Shown: positions 1 to 8,033, counted from the first letter of the stretch. The stretch: DNA of 64,000 nucleotides from Pseudomonas mucoides (GCF_015461845.1 NZ_JACOPW010000001.1:372001-436000); one strand, 5' to 3'. The notes: generated by a model from the sequence alone, not told the origin. A program made the numbers and translations.

Positions 1-120
1 CCTCGCAACCGACTAAAAACATCATGGCTGGCAGGGCAAGTACGAGCTGACGTAGCACTGGAAATATCCTTATAAAATGCAACAGAGACCGAACATTAAC
101 ATCCCCTGCCCGCACAACAA

Positions 121-654
121 AGTCCCGCACAAAGCCTTTCAATATCTCGGTATTTACCAGGCTGTTTCATCGACCGAGAGCGCGGCAAACACCTGGCCAA
201 GCGCAACCTGGAACGCCACCGCAGCGACTTCCAGCTGGCCGAAGGCAAAAGCGATCAGCCGTTGCTGGTCAGCGGCCATTTCCTGGCCCTGACCCAACAC
301 CCGAAAGCCAAATGGAACGACCTTTGGCTGCTGACCGAAGTCCTGCACGAAGGCAAACAGCCGCAGGTGCTGGAAGAATCGGTCACCAGCGACACCACCA
401 GCCTCAAGGGCGATTTCCACCAGGGTTATCGCAACCGCTTCCAGGCCACCCCATGGGACGTGCCGAACCGTCCGCCGCTGACGCAAAAGAAACCGCGCAT
501 CCTCGGCAGCCAAAGCGCCGTGGTCACCGGGCCCAAGGGTGAAGAGATCCACTGCGATCAGTACGGCCGCGTCAAAGTGGAATTCCACTGGGACCGCGAA
601 GGCCAGGCTGACGACAAGACCAGCTGCTGGCTGCGCGTCTTTTTTAGTTTTTGA
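121..654 (+). pseudogene. vgrG fragment (type VI secretion spike protein)
   Basis: This is a piece of the middle of a VgrG, the trimeric spike protein of the type VI secretion system. The reading frame holds the VgrG phrases [19 protein letters not shown] (from about 166), [11 protein letters not shown] and [18 protein letters not shown], and the start of the gp5-like OB-fold, [22 protein letters not shown], which ends CWLRV at about 640. Full VgrGs are 600-900 residues and continue after CWLRV; here the frame runs into FFSF and a stop. The 5' part is missing and the upstream codons (YLPGC in place of the usual YDYPGR) look decayed. There is no credible start codon. It marks the left end of the toxin/immunity island and is almost certainly non-functional. 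Confidence 0.85.
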
Positions 655-667
655 AGCCGTTGTTCGA

Positions 668-967
668 ATGAAAGCATTTGTAAATCTTTGGTTTTTATAT
701 CGTATTCTTTTCAATGCGGTTAAGCGTGCCGGGTTCACCGTAATCGAATTCTCGGACCAGCGCGCATTTTTCGGTTATTGGTCGTTGACTGTCGAAGGCC
801 ATGGAGCAACCTATCTGATCGTCAATGAAGGACGCAATGGTTGGATGATTTGTTATCGAGCTAGTGCGGCGGGAACAATTACAGAGCTGGACAAGAGAGA
901 ATCGGCTTGGATGGACGATACCGATAAGCCAGCCCAATGTCTGACTTGGCTCTCTGACTTTCCGTAA
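668..967 (+). pseudogene. Truncated copy of the 9384 gene (immunity-like)
   Basis: The 99-codon frame (ATG at 668) matches the first 80 or so residues of the gene at 9384-10112. Shared phrases include RAGFT, EFSDQR, FFG.WSLTVEG, YLIVNEGR.GWM and ELDK.ESAWMDD, and the DNA also looks close. The copy stops after TWLSDFP, where the longer gene goes on for more than 100 residues, so it is a 3'-truncated paralogue. Its first 15 or so residues (MKAFVNLWFLY) do not match and may come from the junction with the vgrG fragment. I do not recognise the family. Its position among toxin/immunity remnants suggests an immunity-type protein. Confidence 0.6.
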
Positions 968-1060
968 CCACAAAACGCCAAGATCCCGAAAAATCAGGAA
1001 AGTTAGACAGTCACCACTCGCAGTACATCTACCCTATAAATCAAACAAGCAGGGCCTCTC

Positions 1061-1558
1061 ATGAATAAACACCAGATCAGTCTTTCAAACGGCTGGATTG
1101 CAGAGTTCGAGAATCAGGGGGAATTTCGCATGTCAGCTGAAGGCTGGAATCTGGTTCTGCAGGGACCGGATCAGCGAAAAATCCAGTACTTCAGAGACAA
1201 GATCATTGTCGTCAACGATGACGATGGTGCTCAGGCGAAAACATGCATTCGACTCTCAAACGATGGTGTTTTCGGCTATTTGAGCACTGGGCTGGATCAA
1301 GGATGGGTGATTGACTTTGCGCGAGGTATGATCGCTCCGCACAGGGTAAGCATCTCCCACAGCCATGACGGATACGATGAAAGCATCTCGATGTACGAAC
1401 AACCTGCCTTCAAACGTGCACGCGAGTATATAAGTGTTAAAGGCAAGTACATTTATCTGACCTTCCCCCTCACTAAAGATGAAGATTTCCCTAAGGTATG
1501 GGAGGAATATCTGCGGATTCGGAAACGGCAACTGGATGAGCTTTACTTCAGGAATTGA
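1061..1558 (+). CDS. Hypothetical protein, possible immunity protein
   Basis: A 165-residue soluble protein with no signal peptide or membrane segment, starting MNKHQISLSNGWIAEF and ending QLDELYFRN. I do not recognise the family. It is acidic in the middle (VNDDDGAQ) and aromatic-rich, as many polymorphic-toxin immunity proteins are, and lies between a vgrG fragment and an Rhs fragment. No toxin remnant directly precedes it: the 94 bases upstream of the ATG carry nothing I can assign. The ATG at 1061 follows CAGGGCCTCTC, a weak ribosome site. The immunity role is inference from context only. Confidence 0.55.
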   Translation: MNKHQISLSNGWIAEFENQGEFRMSAEGWNLVLQGPDQRKIQYFRDKIIVVNDDDGAQAKTCIRLSNDGVFGYLSTGLDQGWVIDFARGMIAPHRVSISHSHDGYDESISMYEQPAFKRAREYISVKGKYIYLTFPLTKDEDFPKVWEEYLRIRKRQLDELYFRN

Positions 1559-1612
1559 TCCGGGTGTACTGGCTCAACCCTATCGACCCGTGCTTCAGAA
1601 ATCCCCTTTTCG

Positions 1613-2971
1613 CACCAGTTCAGCGCCGGCCGCGAGCAGCAACGTCAACAAGGCCTGCTGCTCAGCCAATACCGGTACGACGAACAAGGCCGACTGCAAG
1701 CCCACACGGTGGGTCAGCAAGATCGCAACCTGTTCCAGCGGCGCTACGCCTACGATGCCAATGGCAACCTCGCGGGCATTGACGACAGCCGCAAAGGTAA
1801 TCGCAGCTACCATTACGATCCGCTTGATCGCCTGATCAACGTCCGTGGCAGCACCCCGGAAAGCTTTGCGCACGACCCGGCGGGCAACCTCCTGGGCCAG
1901 GGCGACCAGCCAACCGCAAACCTGGCCAACCTCAAAGGCAACCGCCTGCTCATGCAGGGCGACCGCCACTACGATTACGACGCCTACGGCAACCTGGCGC
2001 GCGAACGTCGAGGAACCGGACAGAAACTTGTCACCGAGTACCGTTACGACTGCCAGCACCGCCTGATCGGCGTTAGCCTCCCCGGCGGCAGCTATGCAAC
2101 CTACAAATATGACGCCTTTGGCCGCCGCATCGCCAAAACCGTAGATGGCCACACGACGGAGTTCCTGTGGCAAGGCGAACGCCTAATCGCCGAAAGCGCC
2201 GACAACCGTTATCGCAGCTACATCTACGAACCGGGGTCATTCCGCCCATTGGCAATGCTCGACGGCGAAGGCCCACTCAAAGCCGAGCCGTTCTACTACC
2301 AACTCGACCACCTCGGCACCCCACAGGAACTCACCGACTACAGCGGCGAAATCATGTGGTCGGCGAAATACCGCGCGTATGGCAACCTCGCCACTCTCGA
2401 CGTTGAGGAAATCGACAACCCGCTGCGCTTCCAGGGTCAGTACTTCGATGCGGAAACGGATCCGATCAAGCTTGCAGGCGGGTTGAACAACTACCAGTAC
2501 GTGCCTAACCCTACAGGATGGGTGGATCCATTAGGGTTGAGCTGCGAACCGTGCGACGGTCCTGATGAGAAGCAATCAAACCAATCTCGCGAAACGGACT
2601 ACGAGAGTCTTCCTCGTCTCCCAAGCACTCCAGAGGAAGGATATCTGTATCGCGGTGTTCATAAGGGCCATCCTGCCGAAAATGACGCATTTTCCGGAAA
2701 GGTAACTCCCGGAAAAATTGATGGCGTAGTAAATCCTGACGATCACAATTATGGAGGACACTCGGGAGACAGCCCCTATACTTCATGGACAAGATCACCT
2801 GATATCGCCAGGCAATTTGCGAAAGAGGATGGACTTATTCTGAGAGTTAAAATTGGCGCCCCAAAAGAAGGCGATAAGTGGTCATGGCAGTATTTGGAAG
2901 ATCGTTGGGGGGAGCAAGAAGTTCTCTTGAAAGGACCCCGCAGCGGGGATATCGAGGTGTTTAAGCCATGA
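1613..2971 (+). CDS. Rhs C-terminal piece with ADP-ribosyltransferase-like toxin tip
   Basis: The frame carries the end of an Rhs/YD-repeat cage (YRYDEQGRL, YAYDANGNL, YHYDPLDRL, YDAYGNLARE, YKYDAFGRRI), then FYYQLDHLGTPQELTD and the hypervariable-tip boundary NPTGWVDPLGL. Counting from the possible GTG at 1709, the tip spans roughly residues 275-420. It shows YLYRG (Arg315), SPYTSWT (355-361) and GEQEVLL with Glu402 and Glu404, the order expected of an R-S-E ADP-ribosyltransferase. Rhs effectors are normally over 1200 residues with an N-terminal PAAR or similar delivery part; that part is absent, so this is a 5'-truncated, orphan toxin piece. The stop overlaps the next ATG (ATGA at 2968), the usual toxin-immunity link. 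The toxin fold is inferred from motif order only. Confidence 0.75.
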   Translation, partial: HQFSAGREQQRQQGLLLSQYRYDEQGRLQAHTVGQQDRNLFQRRYAYDANGNLAGIDDSRKGNRSYHYDPLDRLINVRGSTPESFAHDPAGNLLGQGDQPTANLANLKGNRLLMQGDRHYDYDAYGNLARERRGTGQKLVTEYRYDCQHRLIGVSLPGGSYATYKYDAFGRRIAKTVDGHTTEFLWQGERLIAESADNRYRSYIYEPGSFRPLAMLDGEGPLKAEPFYYQLDHLGTPQELTDYSGEIMWSAKYRAYGNLATLDVEEIDNPLRFQGQYFDAETDPIKLAGGLNNYQYVPNPTGWVDPLGLSCEPCDGPDEKQSNQSRETDYESLPRLPSTPEEGYLYRGVHKGHPAENDAFSGKVTPGKIDGVVNPDDHNYGGHSGDSPYTSWTRSPDIARQFAKEDGLILRVKIGAPKEGDKWSWQYLEDRWGEQEVLLKGPRSGDIEVFKP

Positions 2972-3393
2972 ATATATTAGATTTGTTACAGCAGAATTTT
3001 CATCTCGCAGACGGCGGGATAAAATCGGCCCAACTATTAAAAAAATCAACTGAAGAAAGTTTCATTTTTAAAAACGATTACATTATAAAAAAAACTAGCG
3101 ATGCGTATAAAAAAGAACTCACCACTCAAAAAGAAATTGCAAACACAACTTCATCGGTAATGCCTGGATTTGAAGAGCTTATAAATGCGCTTTCAAGTAT
3201 GGCGCCTGACGCAATACTATCAATGCGTTTCATTGACAGTGCCAGTTGGGACGGTCGCATTTTTTATGATGAAAAAAATACATTTATTGGCGCAATAATT
3301 GGGCAAAAGAAAAATAAAAATTGGGAGACGCCCCCGAACTGGGACGGTTCAGAGGAAATGCTACGAACCTACAACGCCCAAAAAGACAACTAA
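2968..3393 (+). CDS. Probable immunity protein of the Rhs toxin tip
   Basis: A 141-residue protein whose ATG overlaps the stop of the Rhs toxin piece by four bases, the classic toxin-immunity coupling. It starts MNILDLLQQNFHLADGG and is Lys-rich in the middle. The C-terminal part reads FYDEKNTFIGAIIG...NWETPPNWDGSEEM. No signal peptide or membrane segment is visible, fitting a cytosolic antidote. Composition drops to low GC at this gene, unlike the cage-coding part upstream, which is typical of swapped tip/immunity cassettes. I do not recognise the family; the role comes from position. Confidence 0.7.
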   Translation: MNILDLLQQNFHLADGGIKSAQLLKKSTEESFIFKNDYIIKKTSDAYKKELTTQKEIANTTSSVMPGFEELINALSSMAPDAILSMRFIDSASWDGRIFYDEKNTFIGAIIGQKKNKNWETPPNWDGSEEMLRTYNAQKDN

Positions 3394-3610
3394 AAACCCT
3401 AATGAAACGGGACACCCACTAGCCGGTCTCCAGTCAAGGCTAAAGAGTTTCTTCTTTCGTTTAAAGGCATGTCGAATTTGGATAGAGCGAAAGTAGGCGG
3501 CGCTTCATTACATAATTAAGGATGCGGTTCCTCAACAGCTTCAGTTGCACTACTTAAGACAAAATGGAAGGGACCGCTTTTTGAGCTAAGTCGTAAACCT
3601 GCATCTAGTC

Positions 3611-3868
3611 AGCCGTCGTATCAATCCGGATAGTAGCCAACTGCGCTATCGCTACGACAATGCGCGCCTACTGCTCAGTGAGATCGAAAACGAACGTGGC
3701 GAACACTACCAACTCGATTACTACTCTAACGGCCTAATCCAGCAGGAAACCGGCTTCGACGGTCGTCGTACCGCTTATGAATACGACCTCAAAGGCCAGT
3801 TGCTAAAGAAAACGGAGTTCGGCGACGAAATACCGAGCTGCCGACAACGATTGGCGGGTGCTAAATAG
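3611..3868 (+). pseudogene. Rhs/YD-repeat fragment
   Basis: One open frame encodes YD-repeat cage sequence: LRYRYDNARLLLSEIENERG, HYQLDYYSNGLIQQETGFDG, then YEYDLKGQLLKKTEFGD. It has no start or flanking cage and ends at a stop at 3866-3868. A downstream toxin remnant begins in another frame from about 3837 (AADNDWRVLNSELNLG). It is a relic of a displaced Rhs C-terminus. Confidence 0.75.
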
Positions 3869-4123
3869 CGAGCTAAACCTTGGCGCAAAAACTCTAGAGG
3901 GCGAGGGCATATATATCGTTAAAATCAAGCCTGACGACCCAAGATTCCGCTATGAAATGCCTAATGGAAAAGAAATGGTGCGTACCCGAACGAATGGGTT
4001 CCTGGCGGGGCAACCAAAAGTGGGACAAAAGAAGCTGCTCTGATCGGATCAGATAGCGTTTCCCATAATAGTGACGTGGGAACGCTGTTGAAAAATTTTG
4101 ATGACTGGGAAAAGCTTCAATGA
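3831..4123 (+). pseudogene. Frameshifted remnant of a toxin C-terminus
   Basis: Two frames join into one plausible toxin tip. The first runs AADNDWRVLNSELNLG...GEGIYIVKIKPDD...PNGKEMVRTRTNGF. The second takes over near 3998 as VPGGATKSGTKEAALIG and ends NFDDWEKLQ at 4121-4123. The break lies between about 3996 and 4003. The final stop overlaps the next ATG as ATGA. The end is paralogous to the tail at 8759-8854 (KEAALIGS, then FDDWEQLQ), which shows the second frame is real coding sequence. It follows an Rhs fragment directly, so it is best read as the tip of a lost Rhs protein. Function unknown. Confidence 0.65.
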
Positions 4124-4605
4124 AAACCACTTTCGAAACGGCTCTAGATCAGAATGAAATCGCCGATTTTTTCAAGGGAAACGGCATTTACTTCGCGAGG
4201 GGATCTGATTGGGGCGATCATCTTTATGTCAGCAACTGGCAGGAAATGTGCGGCGTACTTAAAACGCAAAGCGCAGCACGAAGCTTACTGACAAATATAT
4301 TTGAAGAGTATGCAAAGTACCTCGGAGAAAATTACGAAGACGCGGCAGGATTACTTTCGAACATCACAGCCTATTACGTAATAAAGTACAAGTTTGAATT
4401 TTTATCTGCCGACAACTATGACCTTATTAACAGTCTCAACAGCAAAACAAAAGAAAAAACAGGCAAGCTATTTAGACTTCTCAGGAACGAGTATGACAAA
4501 CAAAATAAAGACCTGCCAAACTACACATTCGAACAAGAAATCCAAAGGCTGAAAAACTTGGTTGCACTACCGAGTTCGAATCCCTTTAAAGATTTAAATA
4601 GATAA
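4120..4605 (+). CDS. Immunity-type protein, paralogue of the 8851 gene
   Basis: A 161-residue soluble protein starting MKTTFETALDQNEIADFF. Its ATG overlaps the stop of the toxin remnant by four bases. It is clearly related to the gene at 8851-9321: both have GIYF, DWG, NWQ..CG.LKTQ and a helical C-terminal half. Both follow the same toxin tail ending in FDDWE.LQ, so they form one immunity family kept after its toxins were lost. I do not know the family name. Low GC and AAA-rich codon use set it apart from the chromosomal genes. Confidence 0.65.
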   Translation: MKTTFETALDQNEIADFFKGNGIYFARGSDWGDHLYVSNWQEMCGVLKTQSAARSLLTNIFEEYAKYLGENYEDAAGLLSNITAYYVIKYKFEFLSADNYDLINSLNSKTKEKTGKLFRLLRNEYDKQNKDLPNYTFEQEIQRLKNLVALPSSNPFKDLNR

Positions 4606-4645
4606 AAACAAATAAAATAGGACAGGGCTAACCACGCTCCGAAAA

Positions 4646-4695
4646 AAAAGGGGACGGATTTATTTTTAGGAAAGAAAATAAATCCGTCCCCTTTT
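4646..4695. repeat. Hairpin repeat, copy a
   Basis: Left arm GGGGACGGATTTATTTT preceded by AAAA, a short loop, then the exact reverse complement ending CCCCTTTT. It is the first clear member of a family repeated through 4.6-10.1 kb. It sits just after the 4120 immunity gene and directly before an Rhs fragment. Confidence 0.9.
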
Positions 4696-4697
4696 CG

Positions 4698-4793
4698 CCG
4701 GCCTCGAACAAAAACGCCAACAGGGCCTGCTACTCAGTGAGTACCAGTACGACGAACAAGGCCGTCTGCAAGCACACAGCGTCAGCCAAGAGA
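4698..4793 (+). pseudogene. Rhs fragment held between two hairpin repeats
   Basis: About 32 codons of Rhs cage sequence: AGLEQKRQQGLLLSEYQYDE then QGRLQAHSVSQE. The same stretch occurs at about 1625-1715 in the larger Rhs piece (AGREQQRQQGLLLSQYRYDE). It is cut off on both sides by hairpin copies a and b with almost no spare bases, so the repeats define its ends. Confidence 0.8.
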
Positions 4794-4843
4794 AAAAGGG
4801 GACGGATTTATTTTCACGCAAGAAAATAAATCCGTCCCCTTTT
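4794..4843. repeat. Hairpin repeat, copy b
   Basis: AAAAGGGGACGGATTTATTTT, an eight-base loop, then the reverse complement. It lies directly upstream of the toxin-tip frame of the 5219 module. That frame reads open through the right arm, so the repeat now replaces the natural upstream coding sequence. Confidence 0.9.
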
Positions 4844-4848
4844 CATTT

Positions 4849-5217
4849 CCAAAGCGCCCAGACGGCCGACATGCGACTAAACATACAAATGCTCAGTCAG
4901 CGGAACAAGCAAGATCGTTGAGCCTAGGACGAGGAACAAGAGACGGAAAACCCGAAGCTTCCTATCTACCAGACATAGCAAACAACGTCAGTGGCTTCGA
5001 AAAACAAGCGGCATACTCCGCAGTACGGGGCGGGAACGTATTTGATCACGGCGGTTCCAGGTACATGTTTTATCGATCAAATACTCCTGTTGGCTACAAC
5101 AATGGTGATTTGACGCACTGGGTGAGAATAGAATTAACGAAAGCTGGGGAACCAGTAATACACAGCTTCCCAGCCTCACCTGAACAGGTTCAAAAATACA
5201 TGGGAAAAATCAAGTAA
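4849..5217 (+). CDS. Orphan toxin C-terminal domain (Rhs-tip type)
   Basis: An open frame of about 120 codons comes directly out of hairpin b: KRPDGRHATKHTN, then LSLGRGTRDGKPEASYLPD, GGSRYMFYRSNTPVGYNNGD and PVIHSFPASPEQVQKYMGKIK. There is no ATG near its beginning; a TTG at 4918 is the first usable start. The immunity-type gene at 5219 begins two bases after the stop. Length and position match a polymorphic-toxin tip cut away from its Rhs body. I do not recognise the catalytic family and cannot name an active site. Whether it is expressed without a delivery part is doubtful. Confidence 0.55.
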   Translation, partial: PKRPDGRHATKHTNAQSAEQARSLSLGRGTRDGKPEASYLPDIANNVSGFEKQAAYSAVRGGNVFDHGGSRYMFYRSNTPVGYNNGDLTHWVRIELTKAGEPVIHSFPASPEQVQKYMGKIK

Positions 5218-5218
5218 A

Positions 5219-5566
5219 ATGAATACCGAACTGAAATACAAACTCCATCCGATCCGCGTCCCCAGCGGGTGGACAATCACAATCAACAATTTATTCGAAG
5301 TTGAACTAACACCACAAACCACTGGCTGGTTTAGTAGCGCAGCTTTATTAGGGGGGGGGGTACGTCGCAGCACAGGTCACTGCTTCGACTCAAGGGTCGA
5401 ACCAGAAGGAGATCCCGAAGGAGAGTTTGTGATTGATTTTTTAACAATAAAATATGACAACAAAGGAAAACCCATAAAAAATTCCGAAATATTCCTAGAA
5501 GAGTTCAGAACAAAAAACAAAAAGGCATTTATTGAAAAAATAGAATCCTTCATGCTTGAAGCGTAG
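5219..5566 (+). CDS. Probable immunity protein of the 4849 toxin domain
   Basis: A 115-residue protein (MNTELKYKLHPIRVPSGWTI) beginning one base after the toxin-tip stop, so translation is probably coupled. The N-terminal half looks beta-rich; the C-terminus is a Lys/Glu-rich helix (FRTKNKKAFIEKIESFMLEA). It contains a run of ten G (5350-5359), a likely slippage site that would change the reading frame. Family not recognised; role inferred from spacing. Confidence 0.6.
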   Translation: MNTELKYKLHPIRVPSGWTITINNLFEVELTPQTTGWFSSAALLGGGVRRSTGHCFDSRVEPEGDPEGEFVIDFLTIKYDNKGKPIKNSEIFLEEFRTKNKKAFIEKIESFMLEA

Positions 5567-5664
5567 GATAATCGCAAAGGCAAAAAATTGGCACTATTAC
5601 TCTTTTGGCACAAACAAAAAAAACAAAGGAAAAACAAAGGGGACAAAAACAAAAACAAAAAAAC

Positions 5665-5760
5665 AAAGGGGACAGATTTATTTTTACGAAATAAAATAAA
5701 TCCGTCCCCTTTTCGATTCTTTTCGATTCTGTTTGTTCGAAAATAAATCTGTCCCCTTTT
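5665..5760. repeat. Hairpin repeat, copy c, with two right arms
   Basis: Left arm AAAGGGGACAGATTTATTTT (CAG variant). The first right arm is 5693-5713 (CCGTCCCC) and the second is 5740-5760 (CTGTCCCC), separated by TCGATTCT repeats. The left arm's CAG pairs perfectly with the second arm's CTG, so the first arm looks like an extra half-element. An isolated ACAAAGGGGACA piece lies just upstream at about 5634. Confidence 0.85.
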
Positions 5761-5810
5761 CTCCCTATTTAATCCTCCGATTGCCTGGTAAAAACACGCT
5801 TACCGACGAC

Positions 5811-6077
5811 ATGATAATCTTCGAAGGGGAAGAGGTTTGGGGAGGGATTTTCGGCTATGGAGGAAAGCGTGAAAAAGTCAAATGGACCGAAAATAGTTTC
5901 GACCGACACGAAGGTACACGTGTAAAAACAGAAGCTGGTGTCGCAACGTACAGACGCGTCTACCATACGGATCGAGAAGGTAGAGCATTGAATAGCATTA
6001 GCGGCAAACTGTCCTACTCACCGATGGAGGGGATGACCTTACCCTCCATCGAAATTAAGGATATAGCATGGCTTTGA
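5811..6077 (+). CDS. Small protein or C-terminal remnant before a DUF6708-like gene
   Basis: The frame is open from inside hairpin c (about 5733) to 6077. ATG 5811 gives an 88-residue version starting MIIFEGEEVWGGIFGYGG and ending IEIKDIAWL. Residues coded before it (SPYLILRLPGKNTLTDD) may still be part of a larger original protein cut by the repeat. The last ten bases overlap the start of the 6068 gene. No domain recognised. By position it may be the tail of an effector-associated protein whose partner is the next gene. Confidence 0.45.
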   Translation: MIIFEGEEVWGGIFGYGGKREKVKWTENSFDRHEGTRVKTEAGVATYRRVYHTDREGRALNSISGKLSYSPMEGMTLPSIEIKDIAWL

Positions 6078-7009
6078 AAGATATCATTCAAGAAGCGCGT
6101 ACCAAATATGGCGAAGCGTCCAGTGTCGTTCTGACGGCAAATGAGCCCACCGGGCAAGCTCCGATGGAGCTCTTTATTACAGATGAACATACAGAAAACT
6201 ATTTATCACTAAAAACCAGCTCCGATACTGATCGTGGTCTGGTCACTGGGTTGATGGCCCTAGGAGCTGTTCCTTGTCTACTGATGGCTATTTGGTTTTT
6301 TTCTACAGGAAAAATTGAAGGCGGAGTGAACGGCCTTTTAGTTGGTATACCGATGCTTCTGATTCCATTTTTCTGGGAAATTCTCCGCCCACTCCCTCTA
6401 CCGGTATTATTTAACCGACGCACTAAAGAGATTTATTTCGACAATAATGGCGAACTATTTCACTCACCATGGAATGTAGCCCAAGCTGTTGTTTGCGAGT
6501 TTCAGATGATCGGCCCTTATACAGCAGGAATAAACAATGCATCTCTTGAAGTGGTCGTCCAACAATTCGATAATCCTCAAAATATGCTCATGGTAAGTCT
6601 TGGCAGCCCCTCAGGAAAAACACTCGACATGCAAAAAGGATTTTGGGAATACATCCGATCCTACATGAATAACGGGCCTTGGTTTGACAAAACCGGTACT
6701 CACAGCCAGTCTGACGCCTTCGTTAAAAGCCAGCTAGAAGCAAATTTAAAGCAATCTGAATTTCTAAAACACACACGTCAGACTATTGCTGAAAAAAGAT
6801 CCGCCTCCGCAGGAAGAAACTACCTTAGCGGTATTGATTTTTTAATGCTTTTAGCAAACTTATTTTTTTATCCTTCAAGTCGCATACAAGATTTCACCTA
6901 CAACATTGCCAAACGTAGGTCCCGTAATCGCTGGCCGAAAATCGTACTTGAGCGTTTGCAGTCAGATGGGCCAACTACGAAACTGACTGATATTGAGAAG
7001 AGGAAATAA
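6068..7009 (+). CDS. DUF6708-like membrane protein
   Basis: A 313-residue protein with two close hydrophobic segments, at about residues 60-77 (VTGLMALGAVPCLLMAIW) and 88-105 (NGLLVGIPMLLIPFFWEI). After these comes PLPVLFNRRTKEIYFDNNGE. A hairpin in the membrane followed by a FNR.T.E.Y..D...L...PW block is the pattern I associate with DUF6708 proteins, which occur beside type VI and Rhs effectors; that link is from memory. It overlaps the preceding frame by ten bases. The C-terminal third is Arg/Lys-rich. It may be an inner-membrane immunity or effector-associated protein. Confidence 0.55.
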   Translation: MALKDIIQEARTKYGEASSVVLTANEPTGQAPMELFITDEHTENYLSLKTSSDTDRGLVTGLMALGAVPCLLMAIWFFSTGKIEGGVNGLLVGIPMLLIPFFWEILRPLPLPVLFNRRTKEIYFDNNGELFHSPWNVAQAVVCEFQMIGPYTAGINNASLEVVVQQFDNPQNMLMVSLGSPSGKTLDMQKGFWEYIRSYMNNGPWFDKTGTHSQSDAFVKSQLEANLKQSEFLKHTRQTIAEKRSASAGRNYLSGIDFLMLLANLFFYPSSRIQDFTYNIAKRRSRNRWPKIVLERLQSDGPTTKLTDIEKRK

Positions 7010-7157
7010 AAATCAAGCGACGCTCTGTAGTTTTCCGACTTTTCGATTGACTTTGCATGCCATCCAAACCTGAACAGCAGGTCGAACTTGACTTCAGAAA
7101 TCACCGGCCCATGGCGGGAGATACTCGTCGCTTTGCCACAAACAAAGGGGACCAAAC

Positions 7158-7256
7158 AAAGGGGACAGATTTATTTTTACGAAATAAAATAAATCGAAAT
7201 AAAATAAATCCGTCCCCTTTTCGCTGTTTGTTCGAAAATAAATCTGTCCCCTTTTC
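7158..7256. repeat. Hairpin repeat, copy d, with two right arms
   Basis: Left arm AAAGGGGACAGATTTATTTT, followed by tandem AAATAAAATAAATCG units, a first right arm ending at about 7221 (CCGTCCCC) and a second at 7236-7256 (CTGTCCCC). The layout is the same as copy c. A stray AACAAAGGGGACC occurs at about 7141. The next toxin-tail frame emerges directly from the second right arm. Confidence 0.85.
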
Positions 7257-7413
7257 TCTTTTTCGCACTCAACTCGAAGGGACAATGAGCGATAAACGCG
7301 GAGTCTTCGAATGGATTGTGAACTCGAAATTGAAATTAACACACCAGAGATTTATACCAGAGGGCAGAATTACTGGCACACCAAACCAAATACCATCGAG
7401 AATGCCAAAGTAG
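7257..7413 (+). pseudogene. Toxin C-terminal remnant before the DUF2247-type gene
   Basis: About 50 codons run out of hairpin d: LFRTQLEGTMSDKRGVFEW, then IVNSKLKLTHQRFIPEGRI and TGTPNQIPSRMPK, stopping seven bases before the next ATG. The W-x-V...H-Q-R-F-I-P-x-G...P-N-Q style looks like the extreme end of a secreted polymorphic toxin. The body is gone, so it cannot be an active toxin. Confidence 0.5.
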
Positions 7414-7420
7414 GCAACGT

Positions 7421-7939
7421 ATGAAAGACTTATTACTTGACGGTTCCTACGTATATGCACACGCACCCTGGCTAAACTGGAGTGAGCTTCTTTATGGACT
7501 GGAACACAGCTTCATAAACGAAAAGGGAGTATCTGAATTCGCTTGCGAGGGTTTAACTGAAAAATCTTCACAAGAGGCCATTAGCCTTGCGTCTTTATTA
7601 CCGAAAGAAAGCTACTTGACACTCGATTTACTCCGCGGACTTGCTACCAACGAACCAGCTATTGAAACAGACAAAGCAAAACCATGGATTTTTTTACTGC
7701 TTTCATTTTTGTTTGATAATAAAGATAGCTACAGCGACCCATTAAATATAGTGGAGCAGATATATTCAGACTTCGATTACCCAGAGGAACTTTCACCTCT
7801 AATTAGATACATGCCGGCATCAGAAGGCATCGAAGGATCTGAGGATCTGAGGATCAGCTATTCAAAAACTGGGAAAAAGCTTTATCAGATTACAATAGTT
7901 TTTTTAGTAATCAAAATAGAAAGCCTTTGTAGAAAGTGA
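7421..7939 (+). pseudogene. DUF2247-type immunity gene frameshifted by an 8-bp duplication
   Basis: The first 140 residues resemble DUF2247, an immunity-associated family: WLNWSELLYGLEHSFINEKG, EAISLASLLPKE, then FLLLSFLFDNKD and EQIYSDFDYPEELSPL. At 7835-7850 the octamer GGATCTGA is present twice in tandem. Removing one copy restores a natural end, EDQLFKNWEKALSDYNSFFS then NQNRKPL with stop at 7930-7932, where the current frame gives an unrelated tail (SYSKTGKKLYQITIV) to 7939. The gene is therefore probably a recent frameshift mutant, and its loss would be tolerated because the matching toxin is only a tail (7257-7413). Confidence 0.65.
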
Positions 7940-7983
7940 CTCCACTCTGTTTTCGGGAGTTGTAAAAAACGTGTAAAAATAAA

Positions 7984-8033
7984 AAAAGGGGACGGATTTA
8001 TTTTTACGAAAGAAAATAAATCCGTCCCCTTTT
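7984..8033. repeat. Hairpin repeat, copy e
   Basis: Perfect arms AAAAGGGGACGGATTTATTTT and its reverse complement around TACGAAAG. It directly abuts the toxin tail of the 8098 module on its right side. Confidence 0.9.

Noticed and set aside
7057..7413. A single 118-residue protein across hairpin d
   Set aside because: Most of its N-terminal half is repeat sequence; only the final 50 codons look like a toxin tail.
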